Positions 34,345 to 46,961 are shown, counted from the stretch's first letter. The stretch is 64,000 nucleotides of DNA from Streptomyces clavifer (GCA_014651175.1 BMWJ01000003.1:728920-792919); one strand, 5' to 3'. Made by a program: numbers and translations. Notes: generated by a model not told the origin, from the sequence alone.

Positions 34345-35283
34345 GTGAGCCAGACAGCAGCACCGCCGGCCCCGGTGGACCCCCCTTCCTCCCCCCTCCT
34401 CCCGGCCTACGGACCGGGTGAGCTGGCCGCTCTCGCCGCCCGGCACGGGCTGACCGTCAGCGGGGCCCGGCCCTCGCTCGGGGAGTACGTCCGGCAGCTC
34501 TGGGGTCGCAGGCACTTCATCACGGCGTTCGCCACCGCCAAACTGACCGCCCAGTACAGCCAGGCGAAGCTCGGCCAGATCTGGCAGATCATGACCCCGC
34601 TGCTGAACGCGACGGTCTACTACTTCATCTTCGGCGTCCTGATGAACACCAAGCACGGGGTCCCCGACTACGTGCCCTTCCTCGTCACCGGCGTCTTCAT
34701 CTGGACCTTCACCGCCAGCTCGATCACGGCCGGGACCCGGGCCATCAGCGGCAACACCGGGCTCGTGCGCGCCCTGCACTTCCCGCGCGCGTCCCTGCCG
34801 ATCGCCCTGGCCCTCCAGCAGCTGCAGCAGCTGCTGTTCTCGCTGGGCGCGCTCTTCGTGATCCTGCTCGTGTTCGGCCAGTACCCGCGACCGTCCTGGC
34901 TGCTGGCGATCCCGGCGCTCGCCCTGCAGGCCCTGTTCAACACCGGGGTCTCCATGGTCATGGCCCGCCTTGCCTCGAAGACACCCGACATCGCCCAGCT
35001 GACGCCCTTCGTCCTGCGGACGTGGATGTACGCCTCGGGTGTGATGTGGAGCCTCGACACCCTGCTCACCGGCGACCGGGTCCCTCACTGGGTCCTGCTG
35101 GCGCTTGAGTGCAATCCCGCCGCCGTCTACATCGACCTGATGCGGTACGCACTGATCGACAGCTTCACCGGGGCGCAGCTGCCCCCGCACGTGTGGGCCG
35201 TCGCGACGGGCTGGGCGCTCGTCTGCGGGATCGGCGGTTTCGTGTACTTCTGGAAGGCCGAGGAGCGGTACGGACGTGGCTGA
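34345..35283 (+). CDS. tagG: Wall polymer ABC exporter permease, TagG-like
   Basis: 312 aa from the GTG at 34345 (VSQTAAPPAPVDPP), with GAAAG 8 bp upstream; an in-frame GTG lies at 34342 and an ATG at 34300. ABC-2 type permease with six TM segments. Landmarks are AKLGQIWQIMTPLLNATVYYFIFG, VPFLVTGVFIWTF, NTGLVRALHFPRASLP and NPAAVYIDLMRYALID. This subfamily (TagG/RfbA/Wzm) exports lipid-linked teichoic acids or O-antigens. It overlaps tagH by 8 bp. The ~60-residue cytoplasmic N-terminal tail is Pro-rich at the start. Confidence 0.88.
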   Translation: MSQTAAPPAPVDPPSSPLLPAYGPGELAALAARHGLTVSGARPSLGEYVRQLWGRRHFITAFATAKLTAQYSQAKLGQIWQIMTPLLNATVYYFIFGVLMNTKHGVPDYVPFLVTGVFIWTFTASSITAGTRAISGNTGLVRALHFPRASLPIALALQQLQQLLFSLGALFVILLVFGQYPRPSWLLAIPALALQALFNTGVSMVMARLASKTPDIAQLTPFVLRTWMYASGVMWSLDTLLTGDRVPHWVLLALECNPAAVYIDLMRYALIDSFTGAQLPPHVWAVATGWALVCGIGGFVYFWKAEERYGRG

Positions 35284-36058
35284 CATCCCCGGCACACGGG
35301 TGCCCACCGTCGTCGTCGACGACGTGCACATCACCTACACCGTCAACGGCGCCCGCACCGGAAAGGGCAGCGCCACCTCCGCGCTGAACCGGATCGTGTC
35401 GCGCGGGCAGCCGCGCGGCGCACGCCAGGTGCACGCCGTGAAAGGCGTCAGCTTCGCCGCGTACAGGGGCGAGGCCATCGGCCTGATCGGCTCCAACGGA
35501 TCCGGGAAGTCGACGCTGCTCAAGGCGATCGCGGGCCTGCTGCCCCCTTCGAAGGGCCGGGTGCACACCCAGGGCCAGCCGTCGCTCCTCGGCGTGAACG
35601 CCGCCCTGATGAGCGACCTGACCGGGGAGCGCAACGTCGTGCTCGGCGGTCTGGCCATGGGCATGACCCGCGAGCAGATCCGCGAGCGCTACCAGGGCAT
35701 CGTCGACTTCTCCGGCATCAACGAGAAGGGCGACTTCATCACCCTGCCGATGCGCACGTACTCGTCCGGCATGGGGGCCAGGCTGCGCTTCTCCATCGCG
35801 GCGGCCAAGAGCCATGACGTCCTGCTGATCGACGAGGCGTTGTCCACGGGCGACGCCAAGTTCCAGCGGCGCAGCAAGGACCGGATCAAGGAGCTCCGCA
35901 AGGAGGCCGGCACCGTGTTCCTGGTCAGCCACAGCAACCGTTCGATCACCGAGACCTGCGACCGGGCGCTCTGGCTGGAGGCGGGCACGCTGCGGATGGA
36001 CGGCCCCGCCAAGGACGTCGTGGCCGCCTACGAGCAATTCACCAAGCCCCCCAAATAA
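35276..36058 (+). CDS. tagH: Wall polymer ABC exporter ATPase, TagH-like
   Basis: 260 aa from GTG 35276. Walker A GSNGSGKST (about 72-80), signature YSSGMGARL (about 162) in the SSGM form typical of polysaccharide exporters, Walker B VLLIDEALSTGD, H-loop VSHS. The glycine-rich spacer before Walker A (GEAIGLIGSNG) and AVKGVSFAAYRGE match TagH/Wzt enzymes. It lacks the long C-terminal extension of B. subtilis TagH, so it is a minimal ATPase. It powers TagG, with which it overlaps. Confidence 0.92.
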   Translation: MADIPGTRVPTVVVDDVHITYTVNGARTGKGSATSALNRIVSRGQPRGARQVHAVKGVSFAAYRGEAIGLIGSNGSGKSTLLKAIAGLLPPSKGRVHTQGQPSLLGVNAALMSDLTGERNVVLGGLAMGMTREQIRERYQGIVDFSGINEKGDFITLPMRTYSSGMGARLRFSIAAAKSHDVLLIDEALSTGDAKFQRRSKDRIKELRKEAGTVFLVSHSNRSITETCDRALWLEAGTLRMDGPAKDVVAAYEQFTKPPK

Positions 36059-36061
36059 ACC

Positions 36062-36128
36062 CGCCCCCGTTCCGGTCCCTCCCCTCCCACCATGGGCCGG
36101 TGGGAGGGGAGGGACCGGAACGGGGGCG
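36062..36128. terminator. Perfect 29-bp-stem bidirectional terminator
   Basis: 36062-36090 and 36100-36128 are exact reverse complements (29 bp, beginning CGCCCCCGTTCCGG) with a 9-nt loop, CATGGGCCG. It lies 3 bp after the tagH stop and about 60 bp after the stop of the convergent glutamate dehydrogenase gene. Confidence 0.9.
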
Positions 36129-36189
36129 TTATGCCCGATTCCCGCGTCCTGTGCCTCCCAGCGACGGGAGGCACGGGACGGGGGAGGCG

Positions 36190-39100
36190 TCAGACGTGTG
36201 TGCGGAGGAGGGTCCGCATCGTCCGCATGGCCACGGACAGGTTCGCCAGGTCGAAGGCCTCCGAACTCCGGATCTCCTCCAGGGTGGAGCGCGACCGCGT
36301 CAGGATCGCCGCGTTCTTCTCCTCCCAGGCGTCGAACCGCTGCCCCGGGGTGGACGACCCGTTGCCGACGGCCAGTACGTCCGCCGTCAGCGCGGCGTGC
36401 GCCGCGTACAGGTCCTCGCGGATGGAGGCACGGGCCATGGACTGCCAGCGGTCGGCCCGCGGCAGCTCGATGATCCGGTCCATCAGCTGGCTGATGCCCA
36501 GCCGGTTGCCGAGGTCGTAGTAGACCTCCGCGACGGACAGGGCGTCCTTGCCCGTGCGGTCCGCGATCGCCACGATGTCCAACGCCGGGAAGGCCGACGA
36601 GAATCCGGCCACCCGCACCGCCAGCTCCTCGGGTACGCCCACGGAGGTGAGCTCGTCGTGGATCGACTGGTACCACTCGAGGTCGGCGCCCACGAGCAGC
36701 TTGGGCAGCTCGTTCCACACCTTCCCGACACCGTCGCGGAAGAACTCGATCGTCTCCGCGATCTCGACCGGCTGCGGCCGGTTGCCGAGCAGCCAGCGCG
36801 CACCGCGCTCGACGAGCCGGCGCGAATGCAGTCGGATCCGGGTCTGCACATCGGCGGCCACCTGGTTGTCGAGCGCCTCGACGGCGTCCCACACCTCGGA
36901 GAGGCCGAAGATCTCACGGGCGGCGAACTGCGCCCGCACGATCTCCTCCAGTGAGGCCCCGGTCTCCTCCCGCAGGCGGTGCAGGAAGGTCGAGCCACCG
37001 GTGTTCACGGTGTCGTTGACGAGCACCGTCGTGATGATCTCGCGGCGCAGGGCGTGGCCGTCGACCGCCTCCGGGAAGCGCTCGCGGAGCTGCTTCGGGA
37101 AGTAGGAGTGCACCAGCTTCTGCAGGTGGGCGTCGTCCGGCAGGCTGGTGGAGATCAGCTCGTCGGCCGCCGTGATCTTGGTGTACGCGATCAGGACGGC
37201 CAGCTCGGGCTGGCTCAGCCCCTTGCCGTGGCCCAGCAGTTCGCGGATCTGCCGGTCGTTCGGCAGGAACTCCAGCGCCCGGTCCAGGTGCCCGTCGCGG
37301 CCGAGCCTGCGCATGAAGCGCTGGTGGGCGTGGAGCAGTGACGGAGCCTGGGAGCAGGCGTTGGACAGCGCGACGTTCTGCGCGTAGTTGTTGCGCAGCA
37401 CCAGCTGTCCGACCTCCTCCGTCATCTCGGCGAGCACCTTGTTGCGCTGCTTGACGGTCATGTCGCCGTCCCGCACCAGGCCGTTGAGCAGGATCTTGAT
37501 GTTCACCTCGTGGTCGGAGGTGTCCACACCGGCACTGTTGTCGATCGCGTCGGTGTTGATCCGGCCGCCGGTGCGGGCGAACTCGATGCGGCCGAGCTGG
37601 GTGGCCCCGAGGTTGCCGCCCTCGCCGACGACCCGGGCCCGCAGGTCCTCGCCGTTGACCCGGATCGCGTCGTTGGCCTTGTCGCCGACATCGGCGTTCG
37701 ACTCGGCGGACGACTTGATGTAGGTGCCGATGCCGCCGTTCCACACGAGGTCGACCGACGCCTTGAGGATGTTCTGCATCAGCTCGGCGGGCGTCATCTT
37801 GGTGACCTTGGAGTCGATGCCGAGCGCCTCGCGCATGTGCGCGTTGACCGGGATCGACTTGGCGGTACGCGGATGGATGCCGCCGCCCGCGGAGAGCAGG
37901 TCCTTGTTGTAGTCGGCCCAGGAACTGCGCGGCAGGTCGAACAGCCTGCGCCGCTCCGCGTAGGAGGTGGCGGCGTCCGGGTCCGGGTCGATGATGATGT
38001 GGCGGTGGTCGAAGGCCGCGACGAGCCGGATGTGCTCGGAGAGCAGCATGCCGTTCCCGAACACGTCACCGGACATGTCGCCGACGCCGACGACGGTGAA
38101 GTCCTCGGTCTGCGTGTCGTGGCCCAGCTCGCGGAAGTGCCGCTTGACGGACTCCCAGGCACCGCGGGCGGTGATGCCCATGCCCTTGTGGTCGTATCCG
38201 GCGGAGCCGCCCGAGGCGAAGGCGTCGCCGAGCCAGAAGCCGTACGCGACGGCGACGTCGTTGGCGATGTCGGAGAACTTCGCGGTGCCCTTGTCCGCCG
38301 CGACGACGAGGTAGGTGTCGTCCTCGTCGTGACGCACGACGTCGGCGGGCGCCACGACCTCGCCCATCACCATGTTGTCGGTGATGTCGAGCAGCGCGGA
38401 GATGAACGTCCGGTAGGAGGCGATGCCCTCCGCCATCCAGGCGTCACGGTCGACGGCCGGGTCGGGGAGCTGCTTGGCGACGAAGCCGCCCTTGGCGCCG
38501 ACCGGCACGATCACGGTGTTCTTGACCATCTGCGCCTTGACCAGGCCGAGGATCTCCGTACGGAAGTCCTCGCGCCGGTCCGACCAGCGCAGACCACCGC
38601 GGGCGACCTTGCCGAAACGCAGGTGGACACCCTCGACACGGGGCGAGTACACCCAGATCTCGAACGCCGGGCGGGGCGCGGGGAGGTCCGGGATGGCCTG
38701 CGGGTCGAACTTCATCGACACGTAGCCGTGCGGCTCGCCGTCGTCGGCCAGCTGGAAGAAGTTGGTCCGCAGCGTGGCCTTGATGACAGTGAGGAAGGAC
38801 CGCAGGATCCTGTCCTCGTCGAGCGAGGCGACCTGGTCCAGGGCCCCGTCCAACTCCTCCAGCAGCCCGTCGGTCAGCTCCGTTCCGGCCTTCTGCCGGG
38901 TCGGCGACATCCGGGCCTCGAAGAGGGAGATCAGCAGCCGCGTGGTGTGGACGTTGTTGCGGAGGGTGTCCTCCATGTAGTCCTGGCTGAACGTCGAACC
39001 CGCCTGGCGCAGGTACTTCGCGTAGGCACGCAGCACCACGGCCTGGCGCCAGTCGAGACCGGCGCCCAGCACGAGGGAGTTGAAGCCGTCGTTCTCCGCC

Positions 39101-41196
39101 TCACCGGTCCAGACGGCGGCGAAGGCCTCCTGGAAACGCTCCCGGGCACCGTCGGCGAGGTGGTCGCCGTTGCCCGTGGCCGTCGGCATGCGCAGCCCGA
39201 AGTCGTAGATCCAGGCATGCGTGCGGTCGGCGCAGCGCAGCTCGTACGGGCGCTCGTCGACGACCTCGACGCCGAGCCGCTGGAGGGCGGGCAGGACGGC
39301 GGAGAGGGAGACCTGCTCACCGGTCCGGTAGATCTTGAAGCGGCGTTCGCCGGGGACCGCCCCGACGGGCTCGTACAGGCTGAGGGCGAAGTCCTTCTTC
39401 TCGCTCTTGAGCGCCTCCAGGTGGACCAGGTCGGCCACGGCCGCACGCGGCGAGTGGTCGGCCTTGTAGCCCTCGGGGAAGGAGTGCCCGTAACGGCGCA
39501 TCAGCTCGGCGGCGCGCTCCTCGCCCAGCTCGGCGTTGAGCGCCTCCTGGAAGCCGTCGGACCAGGACCGGGCGGCCTCGACGAGGCGGGCCTCGATGCG
39601 GTCCGCGTCCGCGTCGGTGAGGTGCGGCAGCTCGGTGCCCGGCGGGACCCGGACGACGAAGTGCAGCCGGGAGAGGATCGACTCCGTGTTCCAGGCGGTG
39701 AAGTCGACGTTGGTGCCGCCCAGCTCCTCCTTGAGGATGTCGATCAGCCGGAGCCGCACACCGGTGGTGTAGCGGTCGCGCGGCAGGTAGACGAGGGCGG
39801 AGTAGTAGCGCCCGTACTCGTCCTGGCGCAGGTACAGCCGCAGCCGGCGGCGCTCCTGGAGGTACAGCACGGAGGTGACGATGGAGCGCAGCTGGTCGAC
39901 GGGCGTCTGGAAGAGCTCGTCGCGCGGGTACGTCTCCAGGATCTGCAGCAGGTCGCGGCCGTCGTGGCTGTGCGGCGTGAAGCCCGCGCCCTCCAGCACC
40001 TCGGCGACCTTGCGGCGCACGACGGGCACCCGGCGTACGGACTCGGTGTACGCCGCGGAGGAGAACAGGCCGAGGAAGCGCCGCTCACCGATGACGTTGC
40101 CGTCGGCGTCGAACTTCTTCACCCCGACGTAGTCGAGGTAGCTGGGACGGTGCACCGTCGCCCGGCTGTTCGCCTTCGTCAGGACGAGCAGCTTGTGCTC
40201 GCGCGCCTTGGCGCGGGCATCGGCGGGCAGCCGGTCGAAGGAGGGGCTGACCGGGTGGGCCTCGTCCTCGCTGTGCTGCGGGTCGGAGCGCAGGATACCG
40301 AGGCCGGTGCCGGGGACGGCGGCCAGCGCGTCGGTCTCCCGGAGCTCGTACTCGCGGTAGCCGAGGAAGGTGAAGTGATCGGCGGCGAGCCAGCGGAGCA
40401 GCTCCCGGGCTTCCTCGACCTCCTCGTCACCGAGGTCGTCGAGGGGCTCGGCGGGCAGGTCGTCGGCGATCCGCAGGGCGGCGTCGCGCATCTTGTCCCA
40501 GTCCTCGACGGTCTCCCGTACGTCGGACAGGACGCGGAGCAGATCCGCGGTGATCTGCTTCAGGTCCGCGCGGTCGGTCTCCCGGTCGATCTCGACGTGG
40601 ATCCACGACTCGACCAGGGCGTCGTGCGGCAGCTCGGCCCGGCCTTCGTCGCGGCCCTTGGCCCGCTTCACCCCGTTGCCCCGGGCCCGGTCGTCGGCGA
40701 GGACCTCGATCAGCTTGCCGGTGAGATCGCGGCGGACGATGACCTGCGGGTGGATCACCAGGTGGATGCCGCGGCCCTGGCGGGACAGCTCGTTGGTCAC
40801 CGAGTCGACGAGGAACGGCATGTCGTCGGTGACGACCTCGACGACGGAATGGCTGCTCGTCCAGCCGTTCTCCTCGACGGTCGGGGTGTGCACCCGGACG
40901 TTCGCGGTGCCCTGCGGGCGGTTCTCGGCCAGCCGGTAGTGGGAGGAGGCCGCGCCGAAGAGGTCGACCGGGTCCCGTCCCGTCACATCCTCCGGAGCGG
41001 TGTGCAGGTAGTAACGCTGGAGGTAGGCGAGCAGCGTGTCCCGGCCGGCCCCGGCCCCGGTCTCGTCACCGGCTTCGGCGAGGTGCACCCGGGGGTTACC
41101 TCCCGGGCCACCGACACCACCGCCCGGACTGTTGTCAGCTACCCGGGCCGCCCGTGCGAGCAGCTCGGCCTTGGCTTCGTCCAGCTTGGTCTGCAT
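36190..41196 (-). CDS. gdh: NAD-specific glutamate dehydrogenase (large, ~180 kDa type)
   Basis: 1,668 aa, the size of the large bacterial NAD-GDH first known from Streptomyces. It oxidises glutamate to 2-oxoglutarate and ammonium with NAD+, mainly catabolic. AGGAG precedes the ATG MQTKLDEAKAELLARAA. The N-terminal third is regulatory (ACT-like segments such as DDMPFLVDSVTNELSRQGR). The catalytic part from about 780 has KVARGGLRWSDRREDFRTE, KNTVIVPVGAKGGFV, DMSGDVFGNGML (nucleotide-binding fold) and EGGNLGATQLGR. A helical C-terminal domain follows. It is monocistronic, bounded by a 470-bp upstream gap and a strong terminator. Confidence 0.96.
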   Translation of the reverse strand: MQTKLDEAKAELLARAARVADNSPGGGVGGPGGNPRVHLAEAGDETGAGAGRDTLLAYLQRYYLHTAPEDVTGRDPVDLFGAASSHYRLAENRPQGTANVRVHTPTVEENGWTSSHSVVEVVTDDMPFLVDSVTNELSRQGRGIHLVIHPQVIVRRDLTGKLIEVLADDRARGNGVKRAKGRDEGRAELPHDALVESWIHVEIDRETDRADLKQITADLLRVLSDVRETVEDWDKMRDAALRIADDLPAEPLDDLGDEEVEEARELLRWLAADHFTFLGYREYELRETDALAAVPGTGLGILRSDPQHSEDEAHPVSPSFDRLPADARAKAREHKLLVLTKANSRATVHRPSYLDYVGVKKFDADGNVIGERRFLGLFSSAAYTESVRRVPVVRRKVAEVLEGAGFTPHSHDGRDLLQILETYPRDELFQTPVDQLRSIVTSVLYLQERRRLRLYLRQDEYGRYYSALVYLPRDRYTTGVRLRLIDILKEELGGTNVDFTAWNTESILSRLHFVVRVPPGTELPHLTDADADRIEARLVEAARSWSDGFQEALNAELGEERAAELMRRYGHSFPEGYKADHSPRAAVADLVHLEALKSEKKDFALSLYEPVGAVPGERRFKIYRTGEQVSLSAVLPALQRLGVEVVDERPYELRCADRTHAWIYDFGLRMPTATGNGDHLADGARERFQEAFAAVWTGEAENDGFNSLVLGAGLDWRQAVVLRAYAKYLRQAGSTFSQDYMEDTLRNNVHTTRLLISLFEARMSPTRQKAGTELTDGLLEELDGALDQVASLDEDRILRSFLTVIKATLRTNFFQLADDGEPHGYVSMKFDPQAIPDLPAPRPAFEIWVYSPRVEGVHLRFGKVARGGLRWSDRREDFRTEILGLVKAQMVKNTVIVPVGAKGGFVAKQLPDPAVDRDAWMAEGIASYRTFISALLDITDNMVMGEVVAPADVVRHDEDDTYLVVAADKGTAKFSDIANDVAVAYGFWLGDAFASGGSAGYDHKGMGITARGAWESVKRHFRELGHDTQTEDFTVVGVGDMSGDVFGNGMLLSEHIRLVAAFDHRHIIIDPDPDAATSYAERRRLFDLPRSSWADYNKDLLSAGGGIHPRTAKSIPVNAHMREALGIDSKVTKMTPAELMQNILKASVDLVWNGGIGTYIKSSAESNADVGDKANDAIRVNGEDLRARVVGEGGNLGATQLGRIEFARTGGRINTDAIDNSAGVDTSDHEVNIKILLNGLVRDGDMTVKQRNKVLAEMTEEVGQLVLRNNYAQNVALSNACSQAPSLLHAHQRFMRRLGRDGHLDRALEFLPNDRQIRELLGHGKGLSQPELAVLIAYTKITAADELISTSLPDDAHLQKLVHSYFPKQLRERFPEAVDGHALRREIITTVLVNDTVNTGGSTFLHRLREETGASLEEIVRAQFAAREIFGLSEVWDAVEALDNQVAADVQTRIRLHSRRLVERGARWLLGNRPQPVEIAETIEFFRDGVGKVWNELPKLLVGADLEWYQSIHDELTSVGVPEELAVRVAGFSSAFPALDIVAIADRTGKDALSVAEVYYDLGNRLGISQLMDRIIELPRADRWQSMARASIREDLYAAHAALTADVLAVGNGSSTPGQRFDAWEEKNAAILTRSRSTLEEIRSSEAFDLANLSVAMRTMRTLLRTHV

Positions 41197-41668
41197 GTCC
41201 TCTGGCTCCTGTCGCGCGCCGTTGCGTGACGTAGGTGTAAAAGACGACGTACCGCCACGACGCCGGGTTTCCGGTCTCGGTCGACGCTATGCCGCCTTGG
41301 GAGGTACCCGGGACCGTATCGGCCATTTTCGGCAGACGGTCCGGGGTGCGGAGATCACGGATCGCCCGGGTGCTGTGGCACTCCGGGCGCAGGCCGGGGG
41401 CTTCGCTGCCCCCGAGGCGTATCGCGCTGATCACGGCACCAGGCTATCCCTCTTGCACCCACAACCGTCATGGGCCGCATATGTACAAAAGAAGACCGCG
41501 AACTTTGACACTTTGGACATCGCACCGGACCGCTTCAGCACGTACGGGCGACTCCTCGTGCGCGGGTCGGACGGGAACCCGCGCAGGTGCCCGCGACTCC
41601 TCGCGCACGGACCGGCATCCGCCAGCCCGGTCCACCCGGTCACATGACCGCCCGGTCCGCCCGGCCGC
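41197..41668. other. Intergenic region upstream of NAD-GDH
   Basis: About 470 bp without a supported gene. Several short frames are open on both strands (for example a GTG-started one, 41135-41434 minus, running into the gdh start) but none has family-like sequence. An AT-rich patch at about 41479-41520 (ATATGTACAAAAG) stands out in this GC-rich setting and may mark the gdh promoter region. Confidence 0.4.
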
Positions 41669-42340
41669 TCAGCCGGTCATCAGCTCCGCCAGCGCGACGG
41701 CCTCCGCCAGGGTGTCCACCACGGGCACCCCTGCCGCCTCCAGGCTGCTCCGGCTGTGCGAACCGCCGGTGTAGAGCACCGCACGCGCCCCGACGTGCGC
41801 GGCGGCGACCGCGTCGTCCACGGCATCACCGATGACCACCGCTCGTTCCGGGGCTATCCCCTCCAGCGCCATGAAGTGCCGCTCCATGTGCTGGGCCTTG
41901 CTGCCACCGCTCGGGCCGGTGCGCCCGTCCACCCGGACGAAATGACGCTCGATGCCGTACCCGCGCACCACGGGGACCAGATGCTCATGGCCGTACATGC
42001 TGAGCAGCGACCGGCTGTGGCCCGCCAGCCCCCACTGCGCCAGCAGTTCCTCGACGCCCTGCGTCAGGACGCAGGCCGCCCGCTGCTCGGTGTAGTGGCG
42101 GTGGAAGATGCCGTCCATCCGCTCCCACTCGGCGTCGGTGGGCAGCCGGCCGAGGAGCCGCTCGTAGAACCTGGGTATCGGTACGCAGTACGTCTCCCGG
42201 TACTGCTCCATGGTGATCGGCGCCAGATCGATCTCCGCGAACGCGGCGTTCGTCGCACCGACGACCGCGTCGATGTCGTCGAGCAGGGTGCCGTTCCAGT
42301 CCCAGACCAGATGCGTGCGGTGCTTCCCCGGTGTCGCCAT
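41669..42340 (-). CDS. HAD-family hydrolase (phosphoglycolate phosphatase-like)
   Basis: 223 aa from ATG 42340 (MATPGKHRTHLVWDWNGTLLDD); an in-frame GTG at 42370 follows directly after the upstream stop and is the alternative start. Motif I is VWDWNGTLLDD with the nucleophile Asp and acid/base Asp separated as usual (Trp-Asn replaces the more common Leu-Asp-Gly context). A helical cap follows, then motif II near SMYGHE, a Lys in GSKAQHM, and motif IV VVIGDAVDD. It probably dephosphorylates a small metabolite. It is downstream of the DUF6912-like gene and probably co-transcribed. Confidence 0.85.
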   Translation of the reverse strand: MATPGKHRTHLVWDWNGTLLDDIDAVVGATNAAFAEIDLAPITMEQYRETYCVPIPRFYERLLGRLPTDAEWERMDGIFHRHYTEQRAACVLTQGVEELLAQWGLAGHSRSLLSMYGHEHLVPVVRGYGIERHFVRVDGRTGPSGGSKAQHMERHFMALEGIAPERAVVIGDAVDDAVAAAHVGARAVLYTGGSHSRSSLEAAGVPVVDTLAEAVALAELMTG

Positions 42341-42370
42341 GGGTAGAAAAATACTCGCCGGGTACGACAC

Positions 42371-42877
42371 TCAGCCGAGCAGAGCGGGGATCTCCTGGAT
42401 CCCGAACCACAGCAGCTCGTGGTCCTCCGCACCGTCGACCGCGAACTGCGCGTCGCCGTCACCCTGATCGGCCGCCCCCAGAGCCGCGGCGGCCGCCGCC
42501 ACGTCCTTCTCGGCCTCGTCGGCGTCCACGTGCACGGCGGCGGCCTTCGACAGCCTCACGGCGTCCGCGATCCGCACCTCACCGAGCGACGAGGCGTCCG
42601 GGACCCGGTCAGGATCGGCGACCGCGGCCCCGTCCGGTACGTCGAGGGCGACGACGACCCGGCGCCGGGGCTCGTCCGGCTTCCCGCCGATCATCCGCAG
42701 CGAGGCGGAGGCCGCCCGGTTGAGGGCCGCGTACTCCAGCTCCTCGACGTCGTCGGAGGCGTACCACTCACGCAGTCCGGGTGTCACCGCGTAGGCGGTC
42801 AGCGGGCCGGGACCCAGCTCGCCCGCCCGGTGCGCCGCGGCGAGACCGGAGAGGGTCAGGGGGACGTACACACGCAT
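42371..42877 (-). CDS. DUF6912-like conserved actinobacterial protein
   Basis: 168 aa, MRVYVPLTLSGLAAAHRAGEL, with GAGGAAAG about 9 bp upstream of the ATG. A small cytoplasmic alpha/beta protein with no TM segment. Recognisable features are YAVTPGLREWYASDDVEELEYAALNRAA in order, RRVVVALDVPDG and the C-terminal ELLWFGIQEIPALL. The family is widespread in Actinobacteria, always next to a HAD hydrolase or secA region as far as I recall. Function unknown. Confidence 0.75.
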   Translation of the reverse strand: MRVYVPLTLSGLAAAHRAGELGPGPLTAYAVTPGLREWYASDDVEELEYAALNRAASASLRMIGGKPDEPRRRVVVALDVPDGAAVADPDRVPDASSLGEVRIADAVRLSKAAAVHVDADEAEKDVAAAAAALGAADQGDGDAQFAVDGAEDHELLWFGIQEIPALLG

Positions 42878-43157
42878 GGCTGACCGCTTTCCTCGTCGAT
42901 GACGTCCACAGGATACGTGGGGCGTCCCCCTTCGGGGCTCATCAGCCACCCCTCGCCGTCCACCGCGCCACGCCCGTCACCCCCGCCGGTCCCCTTGCGG
43001 CGCACGGCCCGCCACCCGGATAGGTGATCTCTGGGAGCGCCCACCCGTGCCCGGCCTCCGCTTGCGGGGCGGCCCGCCGTCCCCGTAGAAGATGCCCAGC
43101 AAGAAGTTACCGCCCGGTACCCATCCGGGCTCCGCACCGCAGCCACGGGGGCTATGA

Positions 43158-43586
43158 ATGAGCACGGACAGGACGAGGCCGGCCGGACGACGCGACCGGA
43201 GCAGGCCCGGCACCGTACCGCCGCAGCGGACGCCGCACCGTACCCGGCGGCCGCTGCGCCCGCACCAGTGGTTCGCGGAGCGCCTGCTCGCGGTCCTCAG
43301 CGGCCAGCGCCCGGTGCACTGGATGCTCGGCCACACCATCGGTGAGGCCTACGACCAGCTGGCCGAGCTCGCCCCGAACGCCCCGCTCGGGGCGGGGGGC
43401 AGGCGCCCCGTCGTGCGCGCCTGCCACGGGACGCAGCCGGCCACCGGGGTGGTCGAGGCCTTCGCCAGCATCGCGACGGGCGAGCAGGTCCGGGCGATGG
43501 CCTTCCGACTGGAGCAGGGCCCCGACCTCCGCTGGCGCTGCGCCGCCGTGGACCTGGGCGGCGAACGCCTGCCGGCCGTGAGATGA
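43158..43586 (+). CDS. Rv3235-family protein
   Basis: 142 aa, MSTDRTRPAGRRDRS. The first ~40 residues are basic and disordered. The folded part (PHQWFAERLLAVLSGQRPVHWMLGHTIGEAYDQLAEL) matches the Rv3235 family, which in mycobacteria also lies near secA. C-terminal beta segments include RPVVRACHGTQP and VEAFASIATGEQVRAMAFRLEQ. No catalytic motif is evident. It is convergent with secA. Function unknown; the conserved position suggests a link to translation or secretion (inference). Confidence 0.8.
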   Translation: MSTDRTRPAGRRDRSRPGTVPPQRTPHRTRRPLRPHQWFAERLLAVLSGQRPVHWMLGHTIGEAYDQLAELAPNAPLGAGGRRPVVRACHGTQPATGVVEAFASIATGEQVRAMAFRLEQGPDLRWRCAAVDLGGERLPAVR

Positions 43587-43836
43587 CCGCCCCCGGAACC
43601 CGGCCCGTCCGGCGACCGGACACGGCGGGACCCACGGGCCCGGCCGACTGAACAGCGGCCCGTGGGACGGGCCGAGCCCCGGCCAGGGCACAAGCACGGC
43701 CCCGGACCGCCCCGGCCGCACTCCCTGACGCCTCCGCGGCCACGTGGAGGCTTCCCGCACCCGCGGGCACCCGAAGGGCTCCCACCCGCTTCCACGGCCT
43801 CTGCGGGGCCTCCGCCGGGCCTCTGCGGGCACACGA
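43587..43836. other. Convergent intergenic region between the Rv3235-like gene and secA
   Basis: No gene is supported. CCCACGGGCC (43631-43640) and GGCCCGTGGG (43657-43666) form a 10-bp hairpin that could terminate the plus-strand gene. The rest is plain GC-rich sequence up to the secA terminator. Confidence 0.5.
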
Positions 43837-43884
43837 GAAGGGCCTGGGCCGGAACACCGTGAGGTGTTCCGGCCCAGGCCCTTC
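43837..43884 (-). terminator. Terminator hairpin of secA
   Basis: GAAGGGCCTGGGCCGGAACACC (arms 43837-43858 and 43863-43884; first 20 bases begin GAAGGGCCTGGG) forms a perfect 22-bp stem with a GTGA tetraloop, 12 bp past the secA stop. Confidence 0.88.
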
Positions 43885-43895
43885 GGTATCCCGTC

Positions 43896-46721
<2,826 letters not shown>

Positions 46722-46961
46722 TGAGGCTGGTCTCCTTGCCGGTCGGGCCTGGCACTGGGTCGTGTTATGGACTCTGGCGCGGGCACGGCAGGTGGGCCCC
46801 ACCGCAACGGCCATCGTAAGCGAGGACCCCGCCGCGCCGGGAGGGCTGCTGCCGCGTTGCCGTCGCCGCGCCCGTCCAGGACAACGGCCGGAAGGTACGG
46901 AAGGTGCCGGGAAGCCCCAAAAGTGCTCGCATCCCGCGCACCGGATCACCAGAATCCCTGC

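Noticed and set aside
16327-36058. Whole glycopolymer locus considered as a recently acquired island
   Set aside because: GC content and codon use look like the neighbours, and there is no integrase, tRNA junction or flanking repeat. The flanking gene order is a normal Streptomyces core order.
37510-41229. A 1,239-codon plus-strand frame
   Set aside because: It is antisense to the glutamate dehydrogenase, which has clear family motifs throughout. The antisense product has none.
41135-41434. A 99-codon minus-strand frame just before the glutamate dehydrogenase
   Set aside because: It has no recognisable family or ribosome binding site, and it overlaps the dehydrogenase start. It was left as intergenic, though translation was not excluded.
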